Origin: Pseudarthrobacter sp. NamE5
GTDB lineage: Bacteria; Actinomycetota; Actinomycetes; Actinomycetales; Micrococcaceae
Direction of reading: 5' to 3'
DNA length: 64,000 bases
Assembly: GCF_005796225.1 (NCBI RefSeq)
Contig: NZ_VAHO01000002.1
Coordinates: 1 to 64,000 of the forward strand
The notes below the pieces were generated by a model. That model had not been told where the DNA came from and did not search any database. It saw only the letters and a list, made by a program, of their open reading frames with translations. Made by a program: the position numbers and the translations under genes. Shown piece by piece: positions 16,021 through 25,009 of this stretch; position 1 is the first letter of the stretch, and each line of letters begins with the position of its first letter.

Positions 16021-17577
16021 ATGACGGCGTCTGTGCCAGCGACGGGGGAGATGGCGCCCACCGCCACCGCCGGAGCGGGCGCTGCCGAGGTGGACAATCC
16101 CCGTTCGCCGCTCCTGGCCGGATTCGCGGGATCGATGTTCATGCTCATCGGGTCCCTGGGCGTTGGGTGGCTGGCACCGGTTTCCGAACTGCGCCGGATG
16201 CCGCTCTTCATCTGGATGCGGGCTGAAGCTGCCGGCGTTGCCCTCTCCATCGTCCTGCTGGCCGTAGGCGGCATGCTGCTGGTTCGGGCCTGGCTGAGGC
16301 TGGGGCAGCGGGTGCGGGTCTGGGGTCCGGAAGCGAGCAAGGCCACACTGATGGCAGTGGTCGCCTGGGGCCTGCCCATGATGTTCAGCGTTCCGCTCTT
16401 CAGCCGCGACGTTTATGCATATATCGGGCAGGGCCGGCTCATGGTGGAGGGCTTCAACCCTTATGAGAACGGCATCTCGGCGCTGTCCAACTATTTCCAG
16501 TTGGGCGCGGACAAGATGTGGACCGAGGCCCCCGTTCCCTACGGGCAGCTGTTCCTGTGGATTGAACAGTTTGTAGTGTGGTCAACCAACATCCACCCGG
16601 AGGCAAGCGTGATGCTGTTCCGGGTTGTCGCGCTGGCGGGGGTGGCCCTGTGCATCGTCTATGTGCCAAAGCTTGCCGAACTTCACGGCATCAACCCTCA
16701 TCGGGCGCTGTGGCTTACCGCCGCGAACCCACTGTTCCTGACGAACTTCATCGCCAGCGTCCACAATGATGCCCTGATGATCGGACTGGCGCTGGCGGGC
16801 CTTTACTACTCTGCAACGCGCCGGGTTGTCCGCGGCCTCGTGCTGGTGACTCTTTCCATTGCGGTGAAGCCCATCACCATCGTCTTCCTGCCGTTCATCG
16901 GGCTGCTGTGGGCAGGCAAGGACGCCGGCTGGCTGCGCAGGTTCATATTCTGGGGGCTGACCGCTGCCTTGAGCCTTGGCATCCTGGTCCTGATGAGCCT
17001 CGTCAACGGGTTTGGCTTCGGCTGGATCAGCGGGCTCTCCGCACCCGGAAGCATCTCCATCTGGTACGCGCCGGTGGGGCTCATTGGCATGGTGGTCGCC
17101 TCACTCGGCGATTCGTTCGGTTTGGACGGGGCCGCGTTTGCGGACGTCGTGTTCGACGCCGGGAAGCTGCTTGCCGTGGGCATCGTCGTCTGGCAGATCT
17201 TCCGGGGTGACTATGAGCGCATCATGCGCCGCCTCACGCTTGCGCTCGCGGCAGTGGTCCTGCTGGCCCCCATCATCCAGTCCTGGTACGTCGTCTGGCT
17301 CATACCGCTGTTCGCTGTCACCGGCATCCGCAATGACTGGCAGGTCAAGGCACTCTACTTCGTCGTTTCCTTCTTCATGATCTACGCCATCTCCGACCAA
17401 CTGGAAGTGTTCCCGTACCTGCAGACCGAGGACCTCGGTTTTGCGCTCGCACTTGCCCGGGTTGCGGCGGCGGTGACGGGCCTGCTCTTTGGCCTGTACC
17501 TCGTCTTTTGGGACCCACGCACCCGCACGCTGTTCCGCAAGAGCCACGAGCCCGTCGTCGAACGCCCCATCATCTAG
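16021..17577 (+). CDS. Polyprenol-phosphate-mannose-dependent alpha-1,6-mannosyltransferase (MptA/MptB-like, GT-C fold)
   Basis: A 518-residue polytopic membrane protein with about 12-13 hydrophobic helices. The first extracellular loop has FSRDVYAYIGQGRLMVEGFNPY, with the catalytic-type Asp of GT-C enzymes, and APVPYGQLFLWIEQ follows. These match the MptA/MptB family that builds the alpha-1,6-mannan core of lipomannan in corynebacteria and mycobacteria. In Arthrobacter the probable product is membrane lipomannan. ATG 16021 is preferred, and the extension back to 15907 is unsupported. The ribosome site is weak. A broken aldose 1-epimerase follows. Confidence 0.85.
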   Translation: MTASVPATGEMAPTATAGAGAAEVDNPRSPLLAGFAGSMFMLIGSLGVGWLAPVSELRRMPLFIWMRAEAAGVALSIVLLAVGGMLLVRAWLRLGQRVRVWGPEASKATLMAVVAWGLPMMFSVPLFSRDVYAYIGQGRLMVEGFNPYENGISALSNYFQLGADKMWTEAPVPYGQLFLWIEQFVVWSTNIHPEASVMLFRVVALAGVALCIVYVPKLAELHGINPHRALWLTAANPLFLTNFIASVHNDALMIGLALAGLYYSATRRVVRGLVLVTLSIAVKPITIVFLPFIGLLWAGKDAGWLRRFIFWGLTAALSLGILVLMSLVNGFGFGWISGLSAPGSISIWYAPVGLIGMVVASLGDSFGLDGAAFADVVFDAGKLLAVGIVVWQIFRGDYERIMRRLTLALAAVVLLAPIIQSWYVVWLIPLFAVTGIRNDWQVKALYFVVSFFMIYAISDQLEVFPYLQTEDLGFALALARVAAAVTGLLFGLYLVFWDPRTRTLFRKSHEPVVERPII

Positions 17578-17592
17578 CCCTGCTGCGGAGCA

Positions 17593-18129
17593 ACAGGGTG
17601 GGGGCGTTCCGGGGGCACCCTGCGGGAACTGAAGCATCATGGCCGGGACCTTGTGGTCGGCTTTGGGCCGGAGGGAAGGATTCCCGATTACCGGGGGGTC
17701 ATCTGTGCGCCCTGGCCCAACCGGCTCGCTGACGGGTACTACACCTATGCCGGCAAGGACTTCCAGGCCCGGGTCAACGAACCGGAGCGTGCCGCGGCAC
17801 TGCATGGTTTGGGCACCCGAGGAGGTGTGGGAGGTGCGGCAGGCGGTTGAGGACACTGTGGTGCTTTCCCACAGGATCGAAGCGGGCCCCCACTACCCGT
17901 CCGACCTTGAGGTGTCCGTCACCTATTCCCTGTCGTCCCACGGCCTGCACAGCACGGTAACCACCGTCAATGTCGGATCCGCCACCCCTACCTCGTGGCC
18001 GGGGAGGGGGCACTGGATGATGAACCGATGACCTGTCCGCCGGACGCCTTCAACTCAGGCACTGACATAGTCCACCTCCAGCCGGGGGAGTCGCATTCCG
18101 GGGCGTGGACTATCCTGGCCCTGGCTTAG
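17593..18129 (+). pseudogene. Aldose 1-epimerase (mutarotase) remnant, frameshifted and internally deleted
   Basis: Family-like segments run through two frames. The first frame reads RELKHHGRDLVVGFGP, YRGVICAPWPNRLADGYYTY, then NEPERAAALHGLG, close to the normal start-proximal part of aldose 1-epimerases. Near 17810 the match moves to the next frame (VWEVRQAVEDTVVLSHRIEA, then LEVSVTYSL and VTTVNVGSA). Near 17985 it returns to the first frame (PYLVAGEGALDDEPMTCPPD, then AFNSGTDIVHLQPGESHSG) and stops at 18127-18129. The piece that normally joins the GHPYL region to the C-terminus is missing, as is the N-terminus. Its end overlaps the stop of the esterase on the other strand. It is not functional as written. 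Confidence 0.82.
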
Positions 18130-18917
18130 CTGGGGCCGCCGGGACCAGAAGCCGCAGAGGTCCAGCCGGCACGCTCCAGCCAGGCGGCGCACAGCGATGT
18201 CCACTGGTCCGGCCCCGGCTCGTCCGCTGCCAGGCCCAGGCCGTGGCGGCCCTGCGGAAACACATGCAGCTCGGCAGCTACGCCCGCGGCCATGAGTGCC
18301 CCGGCGTACCCCAGGGAGTGGCCTACAGGAACGGCAGCGTCGTCGGCAGTATGCCAAAGGAAGGCGGGCGGGGTGGCAGTGGTGACATTGCGTTCCGCGG
18401 AAAGTTCGGCAAGGACGTCCGGCGGCGGTGCCTCACCGAGGAGGTTATCCACCGACCCTTGGTGGACGGAATCTATACAGGACACTACGGGGTAGCACAG
18501 CACGGTCAGGTCAGGTACAGCATCCGGGACGTCGAGGTGCGGGCTGCCGGTGGCGGCGGCAGTGGACAGCGTGGCAGCAAGGTGGCCGCCGGCGGAAAAA
18601 CCGAGAACACCAACGCGGCCAGGGTCAACCCGCAGTTCGGATGACCCGCTGCGGATGTGCAGCATCGCCTCCTTGGCGTCCTCCAGGGGCGCAGGATGCT
18701 TTTCGGGCGCCACGCGGTACCGCAGGACGAAGGCGTGAATGCCCAGCGAGGCCAGCCATTCAGCCACCGGCTCAGCTTCGTGGTCCGCCTGGCGTGCGTA
18801 GCCGCCGCCGGGAAGGACCAGGACGGCGGGCCTTTGGCGCCCCGCCAGGTCCCCTGCGTCACTGCGTCCAGAACCGGCATGGGCAGGAACTGGGGTCAGT
18901 GCGGACACCATGCTCAT
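18126..18917 (-). CDS. Alpha/beta hydrolase, sugar-esterase-like
   Basis: A 263-residue serine hydrolase. The oxyanion segment is VLVLPGGGYARQADHEAEPV, the nucleophile is in GFSAGGHLA, the Asp lies in HTADDAAVP and the His in QGRHGLG. The fold and spacing resemble acetyl-xylan or other carbohydrate esterases (BD-FAE and Axe-like), and the cytosolic location (no signal peptide) suggests it deacylates imported sugars. The start ATG overlaps the LacI stop as ATGA, so it is translated with the regulator. It lies in the sugar cluster. The substrate is unknown. Confidence 0.82.
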   Translation of the reverse strand: MSMVSALTPVPAHAGSGRSDAGDLAGRQRPAVLVLPGGGYARQADHEAEPVAEWLASLGIHAFVLRYRVAPEKHPAPLEDAKEAMLHIRSGSSELRVDPGRVGVLGFSAGGHLAATLSTAAATGSPHLDVPDAVPDLTVLCYPVVSCIDSVHQGSVDNLLGEAPPPDVLAELSAERNVTTATPPAFLWHTADDAAVPVGHSLGYAGALMAAGVAAELHVFPQGRHGLGLAADEPGPDQWTSLCAAWLERAGWTSAASGPGGPS

Positions 18918-19999
18918 GCCGCCTCTGTGCTGCGCCGCAGCGTGACCTCACCGCTGACAGGAGGAACAGTGTCCTCCTCCTGGCCCCCGGAGTTTCCGGC
19001 GCCGGGGGCAGTGGCACGGGTGGCCAGCCGTCCGATGTCCTCCAGCGGCAGGCGGACCGTGGAGAGAGCGGGGCGGAAGTCCCGCAGCGTCTCGATGTCG
19101 TCAAAGCCGGCGATTGTTGCATCCCTTGGAATACGGAGCCCCTCGGCGCGCAGGGCTGCCGAGGCCCCGATGGCCATGACGTCATTGACGGCGAAGATGC
19201 AGAGCTTCCGGCCGGAGCCTCCGCCATCCTCTGCCCGGCCGGCCTTGATCCTGGCGGCCAGCTTGAGGCCCGCCTCGTAGCCGCCGGAGCGGTTGAAGGA
19301 TGTACGCAGGATTTCGGCGGGCGCACGGCCGGCCTTGGCCAGGCCTTCCTGGAAGCCCCGGACCCGGTCGTCAGAGGTGAGAAGGCCCTCGGGGCCACCC
19401 ACAATAACGAAGTCGCCGTCCCAATTTTCAGCGAGCCTGGCTGCCAGGGCGCCGGCAAGCTCCTGGTTGGGCACGGCAACCACGTGGTAGCCCTCCATGG
19501 CGGTTGCACCCACCACCGGATGTCCCACCACCGCCACCTGTCCGCCGTTGCGGCAGTAACGGTCAAGCTCGGCTGCTAGTTCGGCGTTGTCGTCCCCGTC
19601 TTCGGGCCGGGAGGAGCGTGAACCTGCAATCACAATCGAATCGGCCCGGCGGGCGGCGAAGGCGGCAACGGCCTCGCGTTCTTCCGCGGGGGCACCGCCG
19701 GTAGTAGCCAGCAGCACCATCTTGCGCTGGTCCCGCGCTGCATCCTGAACCCCGCGGGCAATGGCGGCGAAATAGGGATCCGCGATGTCGTGGACGATCA
19801 GGCCAATGAGTCCGGAACTGGACTTTGCGAGCCCTTGGGCCTGGGCATTGGGAATATAGCTCAGGGAGTCTGCCGCCTGCCGTACGCGTTCGGCAATGTC
19901 CTTGCCGGGTTTACGGGCTGAGCCGTTCAAGACGCGTGATGCGGTGGCAGGGGAGACGCCGGCGAGCCGGGCCACCTCGGTAAGCGTACTTGCAGCCAC
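18914..19999 (-). CDS. LacI-family transcriptional regulator
   Basis: A 361-residue sugar-responsive repressor. The N-terminal HTH and hinge helix read LTEVARLAGVSPATASRVLN and SYIPNAQAQGLAKSSSG, and the rest is a periplasmic-binding-like effector domain (GLIGLIVHDIADPYFAAIARG, VNDVMAIGASAALRAEGLRI, AGFDDIE). The GTG start at 19999 follows CAGGAG. It is divergent from the oxidoreductase-DUF993-epimerase operon, and two LacI-type palindromes lie in the 174 bp between them. It probably represses both directions. The effector is unknown. Confidence 0.92.
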   Translation of the reverse strand: MAASTLTEVARLAGVSPATASRVLNGSARKPGKDIAERVRQAADSLSYIPNAQAQGLAKSSSGLIGLIVHDIADPYFAAIARGVQDAARDQRKMVLLATTGGAPAEEREAVAAFAARRADSIVIAGSRSSRPEDGDDNAELAAELDRYCRNGGQVAVVGHPVVGATAMEGYHVVAVPNQELAGALAARLAENWDGDFVIVGGPEGLLTSDDRVRGFQEGLAKAGRAPAEILRTSFNRSGGYEAGLKLAARIKAGRAEDGGGSGRKLCIFAVNDVMAIGASAALRAEGLRIPRDATIAGFDDIETLRDFRPALSTVRLPLEDIGRLATRATAPGAGNSGGQEEDTVPPVSGEVTLRRSTEAA

Positions 20000-20066
20000 A
20001 GCATCTCCTGGTCAGTGTTGTAGGGCCAATAGCGGTAACGACATTATGGCAGTTTCAACTTCTTCC

Positions 20067-20080
20067 GGAAAGCGCTTGCC
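20067..20080. promoter_or_regulatory. LacI-type operator, site 1
   Basis: GG-A-AAGCGCTT-G-CC is an inverted repeat around a perfect AAGCGCTT core, the hallmark of LacI-family sites. It lies in the lacI/oxidoreductase intergenic region nearer to lacI. Confidence 0.65.
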
Positions 20081-20114
20081 AACGACGACCGGGCGGTGCA
20101 TCATTGAAGGCGAT

Positions 20115-20130
20115 GGGAATGCGCTTTCCC
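20115..20130. promoter_or_regulatory. LacI-type operator, site 2
   Basis: GGGAATGCGCTTTCCC is a 16-bp inverted repeat with a single mismatched pair. Its centre is 49 bp from site 1. It lies 43 bp upstream of the oxidoreductase start, over the likely core promoter. Confidence 0.65.
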
Positions 20131-20173
20131 AATCCAGCTTTGAGTACAACCGCTCACTCACCGTGGAGGAAAC

Positions 20174-21343
20174 ATGGGCTTCGAAACTAAGACGATCCGC
20201 ATCGCCATGAACGGCATTACCGGACGGATGGGCTACCGGCAGCACCTGCTGCGCTCCATCCTCCCCATCCGTGAGGCCGGCGGCTTCACCCTGGGGGACG
20301 GCACCCGCGTCCAGGTCGAACCCATCCTCGTGGGCCGCAACGAGGCCAAAATCCGTGAGCTCGCCGAAAAGCACAAGGTCGCCGAATGGACCACGGACCT
20401 GGATTCGGTCATCAACGACCCCACCGTGGACGTCATCTTCGACGCCTCCATGACCAGCCTGCGCGCTGCCACCCTGAAGAAGGCAATGCTGGCAGGCAAA
20501 CACATCTTCACTGAGAAGCCCACGGCCGAAACCCTCGGGGAAGCCATCGAGCTGGCCCGCATCGGCAAGGAAGCAGGGGTAACCGCGGGCGTCGTCCACG
20601 ACAAGCTGTACCTGCCCGGCCTCGTCAAGCTCCGCCGCCTGGTGGATGAAGGCTTCTTCGGCCGCATCCTCTCCATCCGCGGCGAATTCGGCTACTGGGT
20701 CTTCGAAGGAGACATCCAGGCAGCCCAGCGCCCGTCCTGGAACTACCGCAAGGAAGACGGCGGCGGAATGACCACGGACATGTTCTGCCACTGGAACTAC
20801 GTCCTGGAAGGCATCATCGGCAAGGTCAAGAGCGTCAACGCCAAAACCGCCACCCACATCCCCACCCGATGGGACGAGGCCGGCAAGGAGTACAAGGCCA
20901 CTGCCGACGACGCCTCCTACGGCATCTTCGAGCTCGAAACCCCCGCTGGCGAGGAAGTCATTGGCCAAATCAACTCCTCCTGGGCAGTGCGTGTGTACCG
21001 CGACGAACTGGTGGAGTTCCAGGTGGACGGCACCCACGGCTCAGCTGTTGCCGGCCTCAACAAGTGCGTCGCACAGCAGCGCGCCCACACCCCCAAGCCG
21101 GTCTGGAACCCGGACCTGCCCGTCACCGAGTCCTTCCGCGACCAGTGGCAGGAAGTCCCAGCGAACGCCGACCTGGACAACGGTTTCAAGCTGCAGTGGG
21201 AAGAGTTCCTGCGAGACGTCGTTGCCGGCAGGGAGCACCGCTTCGGCCTGCTGTCCGCCGCCCGCGGCGTCCAGCTTGCCGAGCTGGGGCTGCAGTCCAA
21301 CGACGAACGCCGCACCATCGACATCCCGGAGATCACCCTCTAA
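20174..21343 (+). CDS. Gfo/Idh/MocA family oxidoreductase
   Basis: A 389-residue NAD(P)-dependent sugar or polyol dehydrogenase of unknown substrate. The N-terminal nucleotide-binding part has AMNGITGRMGYRQHLLRS, and the EKP motif (HIFTEKPTAETLGEA) and catalytic-domain segment SWNYRKEDGGGMTTDMFCHW are present. The opening GITGRMGYRQ departs from the usual GxGxxG of the family, a feature of this subfamily. The start has a strong GGAGG at 20165-20169. It is first in an operon with DUF993 and an epimerase: its TAA overlaps the next ATG by one base. Two LacI-type operators precede it. Confidence 0.88.
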   Translation: MGFETKTIRIAMNGITGRMGYRQHLLRSILPIREAGGFTLGDGTRVQVEPILVGRNEAKIRELAEKHKVAEWTTDLDSVINDPTVDVIFDASMTSLRAATLKKAMLAGKHIFTEKPTAETLGEAIELARIGKEAGVTAGVVHDKLYLPGLVKLRRLVDEGFFGRILSIRGEFGYWVFEGDIQAAQRPSWNYRKEDGGGMTTDMFCHWNYVLEGIIGKVKSVNAKTATHIPTRWDEAGKEYKATADDASYGIFELETPAGEEVIGQINSSWAVRVYRDELVEFQVDGTHGSAVAGLNKCVAQQRAHTPKPVWNPDLPVTESFRDQWQEVPANADLDNGFKLQWEEFLRDVVAGREHRFGLLSAARGVQLAELGLQSNDERRTIDIPEITL

Positions 21344-22557
21344 TGACCTCACTCATCCTTCCATCGCACGACGGCGGCACCCGGGAGTACCGGCTGCAGG
21401 GCGGCACCTCATGGGCCCGCCCCACCGCCCCGCTGATCGCCCGGCGCGCATACGCTGCGGCACACGTTATTCCTGAGGTCCTGGCCGACAACACCCCGGG
21501 CGCGCCTGCGCGCCTGGACTGGGACGCCACCATGGCCTACCGCCATGAGCTATGGTCCTACGGCCTCGGCGTCGCTGACGCCATGGACACTGCCCAGCGC
21601 GGCATGGGCCTTGACTGGGCCGCAACCCAGCAGCTGATTAAACGCACCGGCGTCGAAGCGGCTGCGGTGGTGTCGTCCGGCAGCGCGGCCACGGCCGGCA
21701 AGTCCGTCCGGGACCTCGTGTCCTGCGGCGCCGGCACGGACCAGCTGGACATCGGCTCCCTTCCGGTGGGAGAAGCCGGCCTCAAGGCTGTCCTTGAAGC
21801 CTACCGCGAGCAGATCGCGGTGATCACAGAAGCCGGGCCCAAGGTCATCCTGATGGCCTCCCGGGCCCTGGCCAAGGTAGCTACCGGCCCTGAGGACTAC
21901 CTGAAGGTGTACTCCACCCTGCTGCAGGAGGTGGACCAGCCGGTCATCCTGCACTGGCTTGGCACGATGTTCGATCCCGCCCTCGCCGGCTACTGGGGTT
22001 CGGACGAGGTGTCTGCAGCTACCGAGACATTCCTCGGCCTCATCAAGGACAACGCGGACAAGGTGGACGGCGTTAAGGTTTCCCTGCTGGACGCCAGCCA
22101 CGAGGTGGCCCTGCGCGCGGCGCTTCCCGAAGGCGTCCGCCTCTACACCGGTGATGACTTCAACTACCCCGAGCTCATCGACGGCGACGGCAGCCACCAC
22201 TCGGACGCCCTGCTGGGGATTTTCGCCGCAATCTACCCGGCCGCCTCGGTGGCCCTGCAGAACTACGACGCCGGCAACGGCGCAAAGGCCCGCGAGATCC
22301 TGGACTCAACCCGGGAATTGGGCAAGCACATCTTCAGTGCACCCACGTTCTACTACAAGACCGGCATCGCGTTTATGTCCTGGCTCAACGGCAAGCAGCC
22401 CGGCTTCCAGATGGTGGGCGGCCTGCACTCGGGACGCTCGGTGTGCCACCTGGCCATGACGTTCGAACTCGCAGACCAGGCCGGCTTGCTGAAGGACCCC
22501 GCGCTGGCTGCCTTCCGGATGTCCGATTACCTGCGCATCAACGGGGTGGGGGTATGA
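21343..22557 (+). CDS. DUF993 family protein, DapA-like aldolase clan
   Basis: A 404-residue protein of the uncharacterised DUF993 family, which belongs with dihydrodipicolinate synthase-like TIM barrels. K245 in VDGVKVSLLDA sits where class I aldolases and DapA keep the Schiff-base lysine, and QPVILHWLGTMFDP and LYTGDDFNYPELIDG look like pocket loops. A C-C cleavage or dehydration step is therefore inferred. It starts inside the stop of the dehydrogenase gene (TAATG) and ends overlapping the epimerase start, so the three proteins are coupled. An upstream extension in the same frame back to 20869 is antigenic noise from the first gene's sequence. Confidence 0.85.
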   Translation: MTSLILPSHDGGTREYRLQGGTSWARPTAPLIARRAYAAAHVIPEVLADNTPGAPARLDWDATMAYRHELWSYGLGVADAMDTAQRGMGLDWAATQQLIKRTGVEAAAVVSSGSAATAGKSVRDLVSCGAGTDQLDIGSLPVGEAGLKAVLEAYREQIAVITEAGPKVILMASRALAKVATGPEDYLKVYSTLLQEVDQPVILHWLGTMFDPALAGYWGSDEVSAATETFLGLIKDNADKVDGVKVSLLDASHEVALRAALPEGVRLYTGDDFNYPELIDGDGSHHSDALLGIFAAIYPAASVALQNYDAGNGAKAREILDSTRELGKHIFSAPTFYYKTGIAFMSWLNGKQPGFQMVGGLHSGRSVCHLAMTFELADQAGLLKDPALAAFRMSDYLRINGVGV

Positions 22558-23393
22558 GCGACTTCTCAAGGCTGTCCATCAACAGCGCCACCACCAAGAA
22601 GTGGACCCTCGCCGAGGTGGTGGAGGGCTGCGTCAAGGCCGGCATTCCGGCCATCGGCCCCTGGCGGGACCGCGTTAAGGAAGCGGGCCTGGACAAGGCA
22701 GCGCGCCTTATCAAGGACGCCGGACTGCGCGTTTCGTCCCTGTGCCGGGGCGGCTTCCTGACTGCCCCGGATACAGAGGGCCAGGCAGCGGCCCTCGCGG
22801 ACAACCGCGCAGCCATCCTGGAAGCCGTTGCCCTGGACACCCGGGAACTGTTCCTGGTGGTCGGCGGGCTAACACCCGGGGAGAAGGACGTGGTGGCCGC
22901 ACGCCGTCGGGTTGCGGACCGCCTCGCCGACCTGGTTCCGTTCGCCCAGGAGAACGGCGTCCGCCTGGTCCTGGAACCGCTGCACCCGATGTACGCCGCG
23001 GACCGGGCTCTGATCTCCACCCTGGGCCAGGCCCTGGACCTCGCGGCGCCCTTCGACGCCTCAACGGTGGGTGTCGCCGTCGACACGTTCCACGTCTGGT
23101 GGGACCCCGAACTCAAGGCGCAGATCGAGCGTGCCGGCCGGGAGGACCGCATCGCCTCCTACCAGGTCTGCGACTTCAACATGCCCATCGCCGCAGATCC
23201 GCTGTTGTCGCGTGGGTACATGGGGGACGGCGTCGTGGACTTCGCCACCATCGGCACCTGGGTGCGTGATGCCGGCTACACCGGCGACATCGAGGTGGAA
23301 ATCTTCAACCAGGACATCTGGGACACGGACGGCAACACCGTCCTGGCCGCAGTCAAGGAGCGCTACGCGGACCTCGTCCTGCCGTACGCCTGA
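22554..23393 (+). CDS. Sugar phosphate isomerase/epimerase (AP endonuclease 2-like TIM barrel)
   Basis: A 279-residue xylose-isomerase-like TIM barrel. Candidate metal and acid/base residues are in RLVLEPLHPMYA, VGVAVDTFHVWWDPEL, YQVCDFNMPI and GDIEVEIFNQDIWDTDG, the Glu-Asp-His-Glu pattern of ketose 3-epimerases and IolE/IolI-like enzymes. The start overlaps the DUF993 stop by four bases (ATGA). It is the last gene before a bidirectional terminator. Its partners suggest it isomerises a keto-sugar or polyol-derived intermediate, but the substrate is not known. Confidence 0.85.
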   Translation: MSDFSRLSINSATTKKWTLAEVVEGCVKAGIPAIGPWRDRVKEAGLDKAARLIKDAGLRVSSLCRGGFLTAPDTEGQAAALADNRAAILEAVALDTRELFLVVGGLTPGEKDVVAARRRVADRLADLVPFAQENGVRLVLEPLHPMYAADRALISTLGQALDLAAPFDASTVGVAVDTFHVWWDPELKAQIERAGREDRIASYQVCDFNMPIAADPLLSRGYMGDGVVDFATIGTWVRDAGYTGDIEVEIFNQDIWDTDGNTVLAAVKERYADLVLPYA

Positions 23394-23449
23394 CCTGATA
23401 CAGACCGCGGGTTCCTGCTACGTCACGGCAGGAGCCTGCGCCCCACGTG

Positions 23450-23485
23450 AAAGGACCCGGACCGCTTCTGCGGTCCGGGTCCTTT
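23450..23485. terminator. Bidirectional terminator
   Basis: AAAGGACCCGGACCG (23450-23464) pairs with CGGTCCGGGTCCTTT (23471-23485) across a 6-nt loop. It separates the epimerase gene (plus) from xylB (minus). Confidence 0.88.
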
Positions 23486-23501
23486 CCTGTGCCTGGCGAC
23501 T

Positions 23502-24920
23502 CTAGCCGTAGAGGGAGGCGCAACGGCGGTACCTGGCCAACACGCCGGCGTCGTCCTTCCTTGCGGAAAGTTCGACGGCGGTCCTCGTCCAGTCCGGGAA
23601 CTGCCCCGTGAGTGCCGCGGCTGCCTGGCGGGCGGCGCCGTCGGCCACATATTCGCCCGGCTCCGGCACCACCACCTCTATCCCCAGCAGTTGCGGCGCC
23701 ACCTCCTGCACCGCGGCAGACTGCGCCCCGCCGCCCACCAGGATGACGCGCCGGGCATCAACCCCCTGGTGCTGCAGGGCAGCCAGGCCGTCGGCAAGGG
23801 AACAGACCACGCCTTCGACGGCGGCCCTGGCCAGGTTCGCCGGGGTGTAGTTTCCACGGGTGATGCCGTGCAGGGAGCCCGTCGCGTCGGGCAGGTTGGG
23901 TGTGCGCTCGCCGTCGAAATATGGGACCAGGGTCAGGCCGCCGGCACCCGGTGCGGCTGAGAGCGCCAACTCATTGAACTCCTGCAGCGTGACGTCCAGC
24001 AGGGCTGCGGTGGCATCGAACACCCGGGTGGCGTTGAGCGTACAGACCAGTGGCAGGTAGTGCCCGGCCGCATCGGCGAATCCGGCAACCAGGCCCGAGG
24101 GGTCTGCGGCCGGAGTGGCCGACACTGCGAACACCGTTCCCGAGGTGCCGAGGGACATGACCACGTCACCCAAGCCTGCCCCCACTCCCAGCCCTGCCGC
24201 CGCATTGTCCCCGGCGCCAGCCGCCAGGACGGCGCCGCCGAATGTTTTCCCGGCGGAGTCCAGCGGACCAAGCACCTCCGGGAGCAGTGGAACGTGACCC
24301 AGCGAAGACTTCAGGACGTCCGGCAGATACTCTCCCGTCGCCGTCGAGAAGTAGCCGGTTCCCGATGCGTCCGAGCGGTCAGTCCTCAGGGCGGCCAGTC
24401 CCGCCTCGCCGCTCCCGGGACCGTAGCCCATGAGCCGCCACGTCAGCCAGTCGTGGGGGAGGCAGACGGCAGCCACCCTTGCGGCGTTCTCCGGCTCGTT
24501 CCCTGCCAGCCAGTGCAGCTTAGTCAGCGTCAGGGACGCCACGGGAACAGTGCCGGTGGCCTGGGCCCAATAGCGGGCGCCGGCGGCAGCATCGCCCTCG
24601 CCTGCTGTCTTGATCAGGTCCGCTGCGGCGCCTGCGCTGCGGGTGTCGTTCCAGAGGAGCGCCGGCCGCACAACCTGGCCATCGCTGTCCAGGCAGACCA
24701 TGCCGTGCTGCTGGCCGCCGACTGATACTGCCGCCACATCGTCCAGGCCGCCCGCCTGGGCGATGGCTTCCTGCAGGGCCGTCCACCAGTGGTCCGGGTG
24801 GACTTCACTGCCTTCAGGGTGGGCGGCGCGGCCCTGCCGGACCAGCGCCCCGGTCTCGGCGTCGCGTATCACCACCTTGCAGGACTGGGTGGAGCTGTCG
24901 ATTCCGGCAACTAATGGCAT
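23502..24920 (-). CDS. xylB: Xylulokinase
   Basis: Phosphorylates D-xylulose with ATP, feeding the pentose phosphate pathway. The 472-residue FGGY kinase begins [14 protein letters not shown] (phosphate loop), has [10 protein letters not shown] and LWNDTRS (substrate region), [15 protein letters not shown] (catalytic Asp in GDN) and the C-terminal ADP motif [20 protein letters not shown]. It lies 89 bp behind xylA on the same strand, forming an xylA-xylB unit that XylR probably controls. Confidence 0.95.
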   Translation of the reverse strand: MPLVAGIDSSTQSCKVVIRDAETGALVRQGRAAHPEGSEVHPDHWWTALQEAIAQAGGLDDVAAVSVGGQQHGMVCLDSDGQVVRPALLWNDTRSAGAAADLIKTAGEGDAAAGARYWAQATGTVPVASLTLTKLHWLAGNEPENAARVAAVCLPHDWLTWRLMGYGPGSGEAGLAALRTDRSDASGTGYFSTATGEYLPDVLKSSLGHVPLLPEVLGPLDSAGKTFGGAVLAAGAGDNAAAGLGVGAGLGDVVMSLGTSGTVFAVSATPAADPSGLVAGFADAAGHYLPLVCTLNATRVFDATAALLDVTLQEFNELALSAAPGAGGLTLVPYFDGERTPNLPDATGSLHGITRGNYTPANLARAAVEGVVCSLADGLAALQHQGVDARRVILVGGGAQSAAVQEVAPQLLGIEVVVPEPGEYVADGAARQAAAALTGQFPDWTRTAVELSARKDDAGVLARYRRCASLYG

Positions 24921-25009
24921 TGAAGGTTCCTTTTCTGGAAAAGCCGTCGCCGGCCCGCACCTTGAGGAACGGGCCGACGACGGCGGTTGCCTAAGTGGCG
25001 TAGGCCCGT

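Noticed and set aside
17653..17850. A 65-codon open frame as a separate small gene
   Set aside because: Its residues match the start-proximal part of aldose 1-epimerases, and the family continues in another frame. It is part of the pseudogene.
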